64,000 nucleotides of DNA from RGIG1995 sp045645205 (lineage in GTDB: Bacteria; Bacillota; Clostridia; Oscillospirales; CAG-272): the NCBI GenBank assembly GCA_045645205.1, contig JAZRIJ010000078.1, forward strand, positions 3,012-67,011. Reading direction: 5' to 3'. Shown here piece by piece: positions 26,626-35,596 of this stretch (positions are counted from its first letter, which is position 1; each line of letters starts with the position of its first letter). The position numbers were made by a program, and so were the translations under genes. Under the pieces are notes generated by a model. The model was not told the DNA's origin, made no database searches, and worked only from the letters and a program-made list of their open reading frames with translations.

Positions 26626-26838
26626 ATGAAAAACACAAACAACGATATGATTCCCATTTTTATTCCCAAACGTTTCAAGGAAGATGATGTGCGCACGGTC
26701 TCGGTCAACGGAAAGTATAAAAACATTCCTACGGGAAAACAGTTTTTTATCGAAAGCTGTTTTGCAGAGGTCGTTAACAACGCTCTCCTTGCAGACGAGC
26801 TTGCGGAAAAATTTAAGGCGGAAGTTTGCGGCGAATAG
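26626..26838 (+). CDS. small phage head-associated protein
   Basis: A 70-aa protein with AAAGGAG 10 nt before its ATG, between capsid and connector genes. MIPIFIPKRFKEDDVRTVSVNGKY resembles small proteins that follow capsid genes in clostridial phages. Role unknown. Confidence 0.65.
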   Translation: MKNTNNDMIPIFIPKRFKEDDVRTVSVNGKYKNIPTGKQFFIESCFAEVVNNALLADELAEKFKAEVCGE

Positions 26839-26863
26839 ATTTTAGACAGAAAAGAGGATTGTT

Positions 26864-27238
26864 ATGACTCTGAAACAAGCTATTGAAAAATTTAATGCCG
26901 AACGCCGAAATAACCTCTCTGTACAAATGAAAACAGACTGGTTATCCCATCTTGATTCGGTTATCTTTGAAGAAATAATCTCAACCCACGATAACCCAAA
27001 GGGTATAACCTTTTCGCCTTATTCATCTAACACTCCCGAAAAAACGGTACTGCTTGTTCCCGACCCGTATTCTGATATATATCTGCGATATCTGAGCATG
27101 AAAGCCGACCTTTATTATTCGGATATTACCAGATACAACAACGACCTTATTCTGTATTCGGCTGCATATACCGATTTTGAAAACTACTATAACAGAACAT
27201 ATATGCCGCTGAAAAAAACGGAGTTCTTCAATGCGTGA
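26864..27238 (+). CDS. phage head-tail connector/adaptor-like protein
   Basis: A 124-aa helical protein. The pattern WLSHLDSVIFEEII, LLVPDPYSDIYLRYLSMKADLYYSDITRYNN is that of gp4/gp6-type adaptors that bind below the portal. Position after capsid and before the gp10-like protein agrees. Assignment is by pattern and order. Confidence 0.65.
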   Translation: MTLKQAIEKFNAERRNNLSVQMKTDWLSHLDSVIFEEIISTHDNPKGITFSPYSSNTPEKTVLLVPDPYSDIYLRYLSMKADLYYSDITRYNNDLILYSAAYTDFENYYNRTYMPLKKTEFFNA

Positions 27239-27271
27239 AGCAGCAAAAAATATATTAATGGGGGTACAACA

Positions 27272-29068
27272 ATGATTTTTCCAAAATTAAATTCTCCGAG
27301 GTTTACGGAAAGTACGATCTCAGCCTTCGGCGGAATTGACAAAACTCCCGTATGCCCCGAAAACTTCTTTTTCGATACACAAAACACGTCATCTGCCCTT
27401 TTTCCACTGCTTTCAACAAGAGAAAAACGGCTCAGACTGGCAGTCCTTGAACAAGCTCCATCTGCCCTCCATACAGTTAACGGTATTACATACGTTACAG
27501 GCAAATCCCTCTACTATAACGGAGTTCTGCAATATGACGGACTGACGGCATACGACAAAAAACAGATAGTTTCAATGGGAAGCAAGATAATTATTTTTCC
27601 AGACGGATATTACATAAACACTCTTGAAGTCGATGAAAACGGCGTATGCGCCGACAAGGGAGAGCTGACAAACAGCGTTACGCTTGTTGACACCATTGTT
27701 CTTTTGAAGCCTTGCATTGCAGACAAGCCCTTTCCCGTCTACTCTCAAAATGCTCCGATTTCCCCCGAAGACAATACGCTCTGGCTGGATACCTCGACCG
27801 AGCCGCATCAGCTAAAAGAATATTCTGCCGACACATCTTCGTGGAATATAATAACAGCCACACATTACTCTATTGAAATAAACAAGATAAACGAGAATTT
27901 TAATGTGGGAGACATTGTACAAATATCGGGACTGCGCGAGGATCTTGACGGTGTAACAACAGTAGATGCATTGCAAGCCAACAGTATTATAGTACAAGGC
28001 AATTTGACGGACATGACCGTTCAGTTTATCAAACAAGATACGCCTTTTACCGTAAAACAGCTTTTGCCTAAAATGGACTTTGTCTGCGAACACCAAAACA
28101 GGCTGTTCGGCTGCCGTTACGGACTGAACAATCAAGGACAGTTTGTAAACGAAATTTATTCTTCAAAGTTAGGCGACCCTGCAAAATGGTATGACTACAA
28201 GGGACTGTCCACTGACAGCTATGCCGCCTCCTGCGGAAGCGAGGGCAAATGGACAGGTATTATCTCCCATATGGGATATGTTGTTTTTTTCAAAGAAAAC
28301 AGAATACACAGACTGTTTGGAACCAAACCTGCAAATTTTACGCTTTACGAGGATGCTTATATAGGCGTAAAAGAAGGTAGTGAAAGCTCCCTTTGCCTTC
28401 ACAACGGTACATTGTACTATCACGCTGAAAACGGTATATATTCATACTCAGGCAGTACGCCCGTTCTTATCTCAAAAAGCTTAGGCACAGAAAAATTCCT
28501 GAATGCAGCCTCTGCCTTTGGCAACAACCGTTTATTTATCTGTATGACGGACAGCAACGGAGAACGTCAGCTTTATTCCTATGATACTCAAAAGTCACTA
28601 TGGCACAGAGAGGACTGCTCGGACTTTGTCTGTCTTTCGGAAATTGACGGAAACGTCTTGGGGATAAAGAATACAGGCGGTTCTCACACGCTTGAGCTGC
28701 TTCTCTCTTCGGATATACCCGAGATATGCCAAAAGCTATACTCAGCTACAACCGAAAAAGAGAATGCTTTTGAATGGTTTGCAGAAAGCGGTAATATCGG
28801 TCTGTCCTTTGACGACTGCAAATACCTGAACAAGCTTAAAGTGCGTTTTGAAGCTGACGCGGGCAGCTCGGTACAGCTTTATTTTCAGCTTGACTCAAGC
28901 AATATCTGGGAGGAATGCGGCTCTCTCACAAGCTCGGCTCTCGGCTCATACGCGCTTTATTTCCTGCCGCCGAGGTGCGACCACCTGAGACTGCGTATCG
29001 AAGGCAGAGGAGCTTGCAGAATATACTCTCTTACCAAAACCTTTGAAATTGTCGGCGAGGTGATGTAA
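27272..29068 (+). CDS. P22 gp10-like tail hub / DNA-stabilising beta-propeller
   Basis: A 598-aa protein predicted as a beta-propeller from repeated short strands: GITYVTGKSLYYNG, MGSKIIIFPDGYYIN, ENRIHRLFGTKP, NGTLYYHAENGIYSYSG, SYDTQKSLWHRED. The C-terminal HLRLRIEGRGACRIYSLTK is a jelly-roll end typical of gp10-type packaged-DNA stabilisation proteins. It would close the connector after packaging. It overlaps the next gene by 1 nt (TAATG). Confidence 0.68.
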   Translation: MIFPKLNSPRFTESTISAFGGIDKTPVCPENFFFDTQNTSSALFPLLSTREKRLRLAVLEQAPSALHTVNGITYVTGKSLYYNGVLQYDGLTAYDKKQIVSMGSKIIIFPDGYYINTLEVDENGVCADKGELTNSVTLVDTIVLLKPCIADKPFPVYSQNAPISPEDNTLWLDTSTEPHQLKEYSADTSSWNIITATHYSIEINKINENFNVGDIVQISGLREDLDGVTTVDALQANSIIVQGNLTDMTVQFIKQDTPFTVKQLLPKMDFVCEHQNRLFGCRYGLNNQGQFVNEIYSSKLGDPAKWYDYKGLSTDSYAASCGSEGKWTGIISHMGYVVFFKENRIHRLFGTKPANFTLYEDAYIGVKEGSESSLCLHNGTLYYHAENGIYSYSGSTPVLISKSLGTEKFLNAASAFGNNRLFICMTDSNGERQLYSYDTQKSLWHREDCSDFVCLSEIDGNVLGIKNTGGSHTLELLLSSDIPEICQKLYSATTEKENAFEWFAESGNIGLSFDDCKYLNKLKVRFEADAGSSVQLYFQLDSSNIWEECGSLTSSALGSYALYFLPPRCDHLRLRIEGRGACRIYSLTKTFEIVGEVM

Positions 29069-29991
29069 TGCTTTTCAATATTTCTCTTCCCTCTCTGTCC
29101 GATATTTCCGACAAGCAGAACGCCGAAAAGATAAGAGGCTATCTTGCAACCCTGCACGACCAGCTGAGATACATGATGCTCAACATCGACACCGAAAACC
29201 TGTCGGACAGCCTGTCAAATACCATTACCACAGCGTCCGATAACGCGGAGTTTTCAAAAAACAATGTCATATCCTTAGGAGACAAAATGACGACCGTTTC
29301 CCAAACGGCAGACAAGATAAACTGGCTCATTTCCGACGGCAACAGCGCAACCGATTTTTCACTCACAAGCTATGCCGCAAGCCTTATAGCCGATTCCGTA
29401 AACATAAAGGGCTATGTAAAATTCACCGACCTTGAAGACAGCGGAACGACCGTTATCAACGGAAACAACATTATTTCGGGCACAGTTTCAGCCGATAAGC
29501 TTTCCGTCTCCGACCTTTCTGCCCTCTCCGCTTCTATCGGCGGTTGGTCTCTTACAGAAACGGGAATATCAAGCAGTGATTCCGGAGGCGGCTCAATTTA
29601 TCTTAATTCGGCTTCATCATCCGACTATTACTGGCTGAAAGCCAATAATCCTGCAGGATATACTACCTTTTATATAGCGAAAAACGGTTCATGTTATTTT
29701 AACGGAAGCTATATTTCCGACGGCAGTATCACCGCAAGTAAGATAACCTGCGACAGCGAAAAGCGGCTCGACCTGACAAACAACTATAACGGCATAAAGC
29801 TGGGCAGTCCTTTGATAATCACAAACGGTACTGTCAACTGCCGTATGTTTGTAAATAATTCAGGAATTCTTACTTTTGATTCGGGCGTCGGAGACTCTAT
29901 GTTCTCCTTTGCGCTCAACAGATCTAACTCGACCTATTCACTTTCTGTCTTGAACGGTTCGGGGCAGGTCGTCGGAACTATACCGCTATAA
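29068..29991 (+). CDS. phage tail fibre/needle-like protein
   Basis: A 307-aa protein. Residues about 15-110 are helical (KIRGYLATLHDQLRYMM and repeated Asn/Thr coiled segments). Then comes a block seen in tail and receptor-binding proteins (GNNIISGTVSADKLSVSDLSAL, IGGWSLTETGIS), and Gly/Ser-rich beta sequence to the end. Probably an exposed tail appendage. No chaperone domain is visible. Confidence 0.62.
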   Translation: MLFNISLPSLSDISDKQNAEKIRGYLATLHDQLRYMMLNIDTENLSDSLSNTITTASDNAEFSKNNVISLGDKMTTVSQTADKINWLISDGNSATDFSLTSYAASLIADSVNIKGYVKFTDLEDSGTTVINGNNIISGTVSADKLSVSDLSALSASIGGWSLTETGISSSDSGGGSIYLNSASSSDYYWLKANNPAGYTTFYIAKNGSCYFNGSYISDGSITASKITCDSEKRLDLTNNYNGIKLGSPLIITNGTVNCRMFVNNSGILTFDSGVGDSMFSFALNRSNSTYSLSVLNGSGQVVGTIPL

Positions 29992-30010
29992 ACTATTAAC
30001 GGAGGAATTT

Positions 30011-30376
30011 ATGAAAGTAAAATATATCGACTTATTAAGGTGTGTAACACCAATGAAAAAACTGTGCGAAAAAGAAGACATACGCTTCAAGACCGCCCTT
30101 GCCATAAGCAAGAACGTCTCGGCTATCGACTCTGCCATTGAAAAATATCTGGAAATGAAGTCCTCGTTGAACGAAAAATATCTGATTACCGAAAACGATA
30201 CCCAAATCATCAAAAACGGCTCTGAGGAAAGCTATCTGAAAGAACTGACGGAGTTAAATTCCGCCGAAACAGATGTGCAGGTCGAAAAACTTGACCCCGA
30301 CGACCTTGCAGGAATTACATTTCCGCCGAAATACATTGAAAGCATTATGTTTATGCTTGACATAAAAAAGGAGTGA
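30011..30376 (+). CDS. phage protein, DUF1617-like
   Basis: A 121-aa helical protein starting MKVKYIDLLRC and ending in an acidic region with PPKYIESIMFMLDI. The layout resembles the DUF1617 family of phage proteins. GGAGG lies before ATG. Function unknown. Confidence 0.5.
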   Translation: MKVKYIDLLRCVTPMKKLCEKEDIRFKTALAISKNVSAIDSAIEKYLEMKSSLNEKYLITENDTQIIKNGSEESYLKELTELNSAETDVQVEKLDPDDLAGITFPPKYIESIMFMLDIKKE

Positions 30377-30383
30377 TAAAAAT

Positions 30384-31364
30384 ATGGCTTCGTCTCTTAC
30401 AAAGAAAAAATACGAGGAAAGTCAAAAGGTCAAAGATGCATACGAAAACTACAACACCTACAAAGAAACCGAAAAACCGGATGATTATTCCTTTTCTGAT
30501 GATGATATACTTTCCGGAATTGAATACGAATTATTTAATCCCGAAGAATTTACCTACAACGTTCAAGCCGATCCACTCTATTCTCAGTACAAAAAAACAT
30601 ATACCGCGCAGGGGAAACAGGCTATGGAGGATTCGGTGGGCAATGCATCTGCCTTGACGGGCGGTTACGGGAACTCATACGCCCAGACCGCCGGAATAAA
30701 CGCCTATAACAGCTATCTCGGCAAGCTTAATGATGTCGTTCCCGAGCTTTATGCCGCCGCTTACTCGCGTTATGAAGATGAGCTTGACAGATTGGAAAGC
30801 AAACTGGGTTATCTTACGGCAAAAGACAAGGAAGAATATTCGAGATACCTTGACAGATACAGCTTCTATAATGACGAGGTAAACTCTTTGCGCGACCTTT
30901 ATTTGCAGGAATACAAAAATGATATAAATATTCAGGACAGCGAATGGGAGTCGGCTTACAAGATTGCTATGGCAGAACAGGAAAGAGAGCTTGCCAATGC
31001 CGAATTGGGATATAAATACTATGCCGCACAGCAAAATCAGGCTCAGTTCGAGGCAGAAATGGCTTACAAGCAGGCGCAGGCTGACTTAGATAAAAGGGTC
31101 AACGCCTATAAGCTCCGTTTGGAACGCGAAAAACTGCAAAATGAGGATGCTCAGTTCTGGGCTGAATTTAACGAGAAGAACCGCGAAACTCTGCGCGAAG
31201 ATGAGCTTTACGTTCTACTTGGAAACGGAGGCGAATATGAGACTGTTTCGGCATTGGACTACAACTACGAAGATGATGAGATGGTCAGATATAAGGCACT
31301 CTCTATGGGTATTGATAAAGACTTTATTGAAGCCTACTTTGAGGCTAAATATAAACGATCTTAA
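30384..31364 (+). CDS. phage structural/ejection-like protein
   Basis: A 326-aa highly helical protein. Residues 55-125 (ADPLYSQYKKTYTAQGKQAM, NASALTGGYGNSYAQTA) match a pattern common in gut clostridial phage genomes near tail genes. The remainder is a long coiled coil rich in Tyr, Gln and Glu. May be an internal virion or tail-length component; no function is known. Confidence 0.6.
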   Translation: MASSLTKKKYEESQKVKDAYENYNTYKETEKPDDYSFSDDDILSGIEYELFNPEEFTYNVQADPLYSQYKKTYTAQGKQAMEDSVGNASALTGGYGNSYAQTAGINAYNSYLGKLNDVVPELYAAAYSRYEDELDRLESKLGYLTAKDKEEYSRYLDRYSFYNDEVNSLRDLYLQEYKNDINIQDSEWESAYKIAMAEQERELANAELGYKYYAAQQNQAQFEAEMAYKQAQADLDKRVNAYKLRLEREKLQNEDAQFWAEFNEKNRETLREDELYVLLGNGGEYETVSALDYNYEDDEMVRYKALSMGIDKDFIEAYFEAKYKRS

Positions 31365-31414
31365 GCTTTCACCCCTGTCCCATACACCGAATAAAATATA
31401 AAGGAGATGCTTTT

Positions 31415-31528
31415 ATGCCCACAAAAAATACTGAACAATTGTTAAATCATAAAAAGCTTGCAAAAAAAGCTGTGTCAGCCGCAAAAGACAAAAACATTAT
31501 TCTCCTGTGCGGAGGAATGTTATCATGA
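31415..31528 (+). CDS. 37-aa phage micropeptide
   Basis: MPTKNTEQLLNHKKLAKKAV..., with AAAGGAG 9 nt upstream. Its TGA overlaps the ATG of the next gene (ATGA). Lysine-rich N-terminus, hydrophobic C-terminus. Unknown role. Confidence 0.5.
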   Translation: MPTKNTEQLLNHKKLAKKAVSAAKDKNIILLCGGMLS

Positions 31529-31767
31529 CGGTCGAAGTAATTACTTCCTTAGCAGGTGTTGTCGGAAGCTTTCTCGGAACTGTTGCAGGTATTATGATAA
31601 ATACCAAGCTTATGAACTACAGAATTGAACAACTGGAAAAAAAGGTGGACAAACACAACAAGGTCATTGACCGCGTATACAGTCTTGAAAAACATAACGC
31701 AGTCATTGACGAGGATCTGAAGGTCGTAAATCACCGCATTTCCGACCTTGAAATTTATCACAAATAA
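31525..31767 (+). CDS. XhlA-like haemolysin/holin-accessory protein
   Basis: An 80-aa protein with an N-terminal membrane segment (ITSLAGVVGSFLGTVAGIMI) followed by a coiled coil (QLEKKVDKHNKVIDRVYSLEK). This arrangement matches XhlA-type proteins that assist the holin, although XhlA usually has the helix at its C-terminus, so it may be another lysis accessory. ATG 31525 is chosen since GGAGG lies 9 nt upstream. Confidence 0.6.
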   Translation: MTVEVITSLAGVVGSFLGTVAGIMINTKLMNYRIEQLEKKVDKHNKVIDRVYSLEKHNAVIDEDLKVVNHRISDLEIYHK

Positions 31768-31783
31768 GAAAGAGGTGCTGATT

Positions 31784-32029
31784 TTGAAAATAAACTGGAA
31801 GAAAAAGCTTACAAGCAGAAAATTCTGGATGGCGGTTATAGGTTTTGTTACCCCATTGCTTATATCGTTTGGCGTATCCGAAAGTGTGGCTGCCGAAATC
31901 GCAGGCATAATTATGTCGGGCGCTACCTGCATAGCTTATATACTGGGTGAAGGTATCGTTGATGCGGAGCATACGTCAGGCTCAGTTAATGCTCCCGACA
32001 ACTCCGCAAACCAACCGACCGAAAAATAA
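31784..32029 (+). CDS. phage holin
   Basis: An 81-aa membrane protein starting at TTG (KINWKKKLTSRKFW), with AGAGGTG 8 nt before. It has two hydrophobic segments (MAVIGFVTPLLISFGV and AAEIAGIIMSGATCIAYIL) and a hydrophilic tail. The KINWK start and position before the lysin fit phi-LC3/LL-H-type holins. Releases the endolysin to the wall. Confidence 0.75.
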   Translation: MKINWKKKLTSRKFWMAVIGFVTPLLISFGVSESVAAEIAGIIMSGATCIAYILGEGIVDAEHTSGSVNAPDNSANQPTEK

Positions 32030-32044
32030 GGGGTGAGAAGCTTT

Positions 32045-33079
32045 ATGAAACGGTTTGGAATTGATGTTTCCAAATGGCAGGGGGATTTTGATTTTAATGC
32101 CGCAAAAAAAGAAGGCGTTTCCTTTGCCATACTAAAAGGTGGCGGCGGAGATGACGGTCTTTATAAAGACGGCAAATTTGAACAAAATTACTCTGCCGCA
32201 AAGAAGTTGAATATCCCCGTCGGTGCATATTGGTTCAGCAGGGCACTTTCGGTTAACGACACAATTTTTGAAGCTGAATACTTTTTTAACAATATTCTGA
32301 AAGGAAAACAGTTTGAACTACCTATATTTATAGATATCGAACACAGCGATATGTTGAGTCTGGGTAAAAAAACCTTAACCGAAATCATAAAAAAATGGTG
32401 TTCTTATCTTGAAGAAAAGAAATGCTTTGTTGGAATTTATTCAACCGTTTACGCATTCTCTGCATATATGAACGACAATGAACTTTCCGACTATACCCAT
32501 TGGGTCGCGCAATGGGCTGAAGATTGTACCTATCAAAACAAAAAAATTCTCGGACTTTGGCAGTTCGGCGGCGAAACAAATCTTATCCGAAAAAATACTG
32601 TTGCCGGAATTGTTTGCGACCAGAATTATATGTATTTCGATTATCCCAAGCTTATCAAAGAAAAAGGGTTCAACGGGTTTGATACACAAACAATTAATAA
32701 CATTCCTGTCAGTGCCGTCAAAAAAACAGTATCAGACCTTGCAAAAGAAGTTATCGCGGGAAAATGGGGAGTCGGAAACGAGCGCAGAGAAAGAATTACA
32801 AACGCAGGCTACAGCTATGATGCAGTACAGTCATTAGTAGATGCTATACTGACTCCCTCTCCGTCGGCTGACTTAAAGACCGTAAGGGGCGGTGACCTCG
32901 TAAAAATAGCTTCGAATGCCACAATCTACGGAACAGATAAAAGGTTTGCAGACTTTGTTTACTCAAGTCTGCTGTATGTTCGGGAAATAAAAAAGAACCG
33001 AGCAGTTATTTCAACTCTGCCCGAAGGGCCTGTTACGGGAGCTGTTGACGTAAAATATCTGACAAAGCACAGAACATAA
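32045..33079 (+). CDS. phage endolysin, GH25 lysozyme with CW_7 binding domain
   Basis: A 344-aa muramidase. The GH25 domain (1-205) has FGIDVSKWQGDFDF, the catalytic-site IFIDIEHSDM, WVAQWAEDC and the closing LWQFGG. A C-terminal CW_7 repeat (about 225-270: LAKEVIAGKWGVGNERRERI) binds peptidoglycan. An extra about 70 residues look SH3-like. ATG 32045 follows GGGGTGAG. It is complete. Confidence 0.92.
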   Translation: MKRFGIDVSKWQGDFDFNAAKKEGVSFAILKGGGGDDGLYKDGKFEQNYSAAKKLNIPVGAYWFSRALSVNDTIFEAEYFFNNILKGKQFELPIFIDIEHSDMLSLGKKTLTEIIKKWCSYLEEKKCFVGIYSTVYAFSAYMNDNELSDYTHWVAQWAEDCTYQNKKILGLWQFGGETNLIRKNTVAGIVCDQNYMYFDYPKLIKEKGFNGFDTQTINNIPVSAVKKTVSDLAKEVIAGKWGVGNERRERITNAGYSYDAVQSLVDAILTPSPSADLKTVRGGDLVKIASNATIYGTDKRFADFVYSSLLYVREIKKNRAVISTLPEGPVTGAVDVKYLTKHRT

Positions 33080-33193
33080 AGCTGAGTGAGATAGTTTTTT
33101 TTACGTACAGTCGAGGACGCCTGTCCCTACCTGATATTAAATATTTAAACGTGCGATGCTCGTCATACGGAGCGTAAACCCAGCACCGCTATC

Positions 33194-33244
33194 GTCATCC
33201 TGAGCGGAGGCGGTATATGCCGCCGCAGCCGAAGGATCTCATAA
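33194..33244 (-). repeat. dispersed repeat cluster 6 (single A unit, inverted)
   Basis: GTCATCCTGAGC to GAAGGATCTC, the reverse orientation of clusters 1-5. It sits at the right border of the phage gene set. Confidence 0.8.
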
Positions 33245-33307
33245 ATTTATGCAAATACTTCTCACATACCTCGCATCCTCTCATGTCATAGATAACAAAG
33301 ACTATGC

Positions 33308-33341
33308 AAAAAGAACGGGTTTTATTTCACCCGTTCTTTTT
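33308..33341. terminator. bidirectional terminator
   Basis: AAAAAGAACGGGT / ACCCGTTCTTTTT with an 8-nt loop, between the convergent lysin and dehydratase genes. Confidence 0.85.
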
Positions 33342-33357
33342 GCGTTATGTTATTAAA

Positions 33358-35250
33358 TTACACATTTTTGCTAATTATAAATGTAGGAACGATTTCCTTT
33401 ACAAGAGAACGCATATCGACCGAATCATCGCACATACAATGCTTCATCTGATGCAAAACGCCGAAGAAGTGTTCTTCGTCAAACTCAATAGGCTTTCCTA
33501 TGTGAATGAGCTTGTTTTCGGTAGCCTTAAGCCCCTCCTCGCTCATCAAAAGCTCTTCATAAAGCTTTTCACCGGGGCGAAGCCCTGTAAATTTTATGTC
33601 AATATCTTTGTAGGGCTCAAATCCCGAAAGCCTTATCAGGTTTTCGGCAAGATCAAGTATCTTTACCGGCTGTCCCATATCAAGAACAAATATCTCTCCG
33701 CCCTTTGCGGATGCGCCTGCCTGTAATACAAGGGACACTGCTTCCGGAATAGTCATAAAATATCTGATTATATCGGGGTGGGTTACCGTAACAGGCCCGC
33801 CGTTTTGTATCTGCTTTTTAAACAGCGGAATTACAGAGCCGTTACTGCCGAGAACATTTCCGAATCTTACCGCTACAAACTCGGTATCGGACACTCTGTT
33901 ATATGACTGAACTATCATCTCGCAAATTCTTTTGCTTGCGCCCATAATATTTGTGGGATTTACTGCCTTGTCAGTCGATATAAGAACAAATCTCTTTACT
34001 TTGAACTTGTCAGCCATCTGAACGGTATTCAAGGTTCCGAATACATTGTTCTTTATAGCCTCGTTGGGACTGTCTTCCATAAGCGGCACGTGCTTATGCG
34101 CCGCGGCATGATATACCACCTCGGGTCTGTACTTTTCAAACACCATATCCATTCTCTTGTTGTCTCTGACAGAACCGATAAGTGTTACAAGGTCGAGCAT
34201 AGGATATTTGCGCTTAAGCTCAAGCTGTATATCATACGCATTGTTCTCGTATATGTCAAATATGATAAGCTTCTTGGGGTTGTATGCCGCTATCTGACGG
34301 CAAAGCTCACTGCCTATAGAGCCGCCTCCGCCTGTAACCATTACAACACGGTTACTTACATAATTCATTACACAGTCGAGGTCTATTCTAATGGGGTCTC
34401 TGCCCAGCAAATCCTCTATCTCAACGTCTCTTATCTGCTTTACAAAATCCTTGTCATCACCAAGACCACCCTCAACCATCTGATATATTGATGGCATAGT
34501 TTTTACCGCGCAGTTAGTCTTTGCGCAAATGCTTAATATTTCAGTCTTGTCTGCCGACGGGCACGAGGGAATGGCAAATATGATCTTTTTTATCTTATAT
34601 TTTTTTACGTTCTCTTCTATAGTATATCTGTTTCCTACGACCGGCGCGCGGTCAAACAGCATACCGTGTTTAGCGGGATCATCATCAATTATGCACCTGA
34701 CGTTATACTCATCACCGTGCTTTGCGTTCATTTCGGTTATAAACCAATAACAGGCATCTCCCGCGCCTATTACCATAGTATTTGTCTCTTCTTCTGAGTC
34801 ATCGATACTGAACAAGACTATTTTCCTTTTGCGCTCGATGGTATATATTACCGTGCGGAAAGCAACAATAAGCGCTATGGATATTACTCCTGCAATAAGA
34901 TGTATCTTTAAGTAATCAACCGCGCCAAGCTCTGATGACAAAGCCAATCCCACTGAAATATGTATAACATACGATACCATCTGAGAAAAAACTAAGGCTA
35001 TTATCAGCTTCATCATTTCCTGCAAGGTTGAATAATACCATATAATTTTATAAATATTTAAAATATAAAGAGCCACTACATAAATGACTGCCTGAATAGC
35101 TATGCCCAAAACAGCTACGACTGAAAGCTTATCTTCAGAAAAAATATTAGAGCAGAAAATTAACTCTGCTACAATCAATGCCGCAACAGCCAAAAACATA
35201 TCTATAATACGAAGCACATAAGGCTTCCATTCCTTTATACGCAAAACCAT
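33358..35250 (-). CDS. CapD/FlaA1-type UDP-GlcNAc 4,6-dehydratase, membrane-bound
   Basis: A 630-aa polysaccharide biosynthesis protein. Four N-terminal membrane helices (about 10-125), a CoA-binding-like Rossmann region (about 150-270), then an SDR catalytic domain: NAD motif TGGGGSIGSELC and active-site STDKAVNPTNIMGASKR, with Met replacing Tyr as in the CapD/WbpM long subfamily. It starts bacillosamine- or QuiNAc-type sugar synthesis for capsule or glycan. Monocistronic, with its own promoter. Confidence 0.93.
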   Translation of the reverse strand: MVLRIKEWKPYVLRIIDMFLAVAALIVAELIFCSNIFSEDKLSVVAVLGIAIQAVIYVVALYILNIYKIIWYYSTLQEMMKLIIALVFSQMVSYVIHISVGLALSSELGAVDYLKIHLIAGVISIALIVAFRTVIYTIERKRKIVLFSIDDSEEETNTMVIGAGDACYWFITEMNAKHGDEYNVRCIIDDDPAKHGMLFDRAPVVGNRYTIEENVKKYKIKKIIFAIPSCPSADKTEILSICAKTNCAVKTMPSIYQMVEGGLGDDKDFVKQIRDVEIEDLLGRDPIRIDLDCVMNYVSNRVVMVTGGGGSIGSELCRQIAAYNPKKLIIFDIYENNAYDIQLELKRKYPMLDLVTLIGSVRDNKRMDMVFEKYRPEVVYHAAAHKHVPLMEDSPNEAIKNNVFGTLNTVQMADKFKVKRFVLISTDKAVNPTNIMGASKRICEMIVQSYNRVSDTEFVAVRFGNVLGSNGSVIPLFKKQIQNGGPVTVTHPDIIRYFMTIPEAVSLVLQAGASAKGGEIFVLDMGQPVKILDLAENLIRLSGFEPYKDIDIKFTGLRPGEKLYEELLMSEEGLKATENKLIHIGKPIEFDEEHFFGVLHQMKHCMCDDSVDMRSLVKEIVPTFIISKNV

Positions 35251-35282
35251 TTCTCCTTTAAATATTACTATACTTAGTATAT

Positions 35283-35311
35283 ATTATACAACTATTGCTT
35301 TACTTTGTAAA
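35283..35311 (-). promoter_or_regulatory. promoter of the CapD-type gene
   Basis: Minus-strand TTTACA, 17-nt spacer, TATAAT; AAAGGAG before the start. Confidence 0.7.
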
Positions 35312-35420
35312 GGGCTTTCTTGTAAAAAACATTTACAATTTGTACATTTCTATGAAATATTTCTAAATATATCCTGTTACTTATCCCCCATAAGCCTTAC
35401 TTTTGTGCAAAAAACATTAC

Positions 35421-35538
35421 TTTTTGCAGGCTCGTTCAAAATGACCAAACTATGCTCGTCATCCTAAGCAAAGGAATATAATTACTATCGTCATCCTGAG
35501 CGTAGGCGGTAACACCGCCGTAGTCGAAGGATCTCATA
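35421..35538 (-). repeat. dispersed repeat cluster 7 (inverted)
   Basis: Partial B (GGCTCGTTCAAAATGACC), degenerate A (GTCATCCTAAGC) and complete A (GTCATCCTGAGC to GAAGGATCTC). Confidence 0.8.
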
Positions 35539-35551
35539 TACTCTGTTTAAC

Positions 35552-35583
35552 AAAAAAAAGAACGGGACTTTTTCACCCGTTCT
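35552..35583 (-). terminator. terminator of aspartate kinase
   Basis: AGAACGGG / CCCGTTCT stem followed by U8 on the minus strand. Confidence 0.85.
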
Positions 35584-35596
35584 ATTAATAATTGTC

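Noticed and set aside
17219..33079. CRISPR array or retron in the phage or repeat regions
   Set aside because: No regularly spaced identical repeats with unique spacers, and no reverse transcriptase motif, were seen anywhere in the window.
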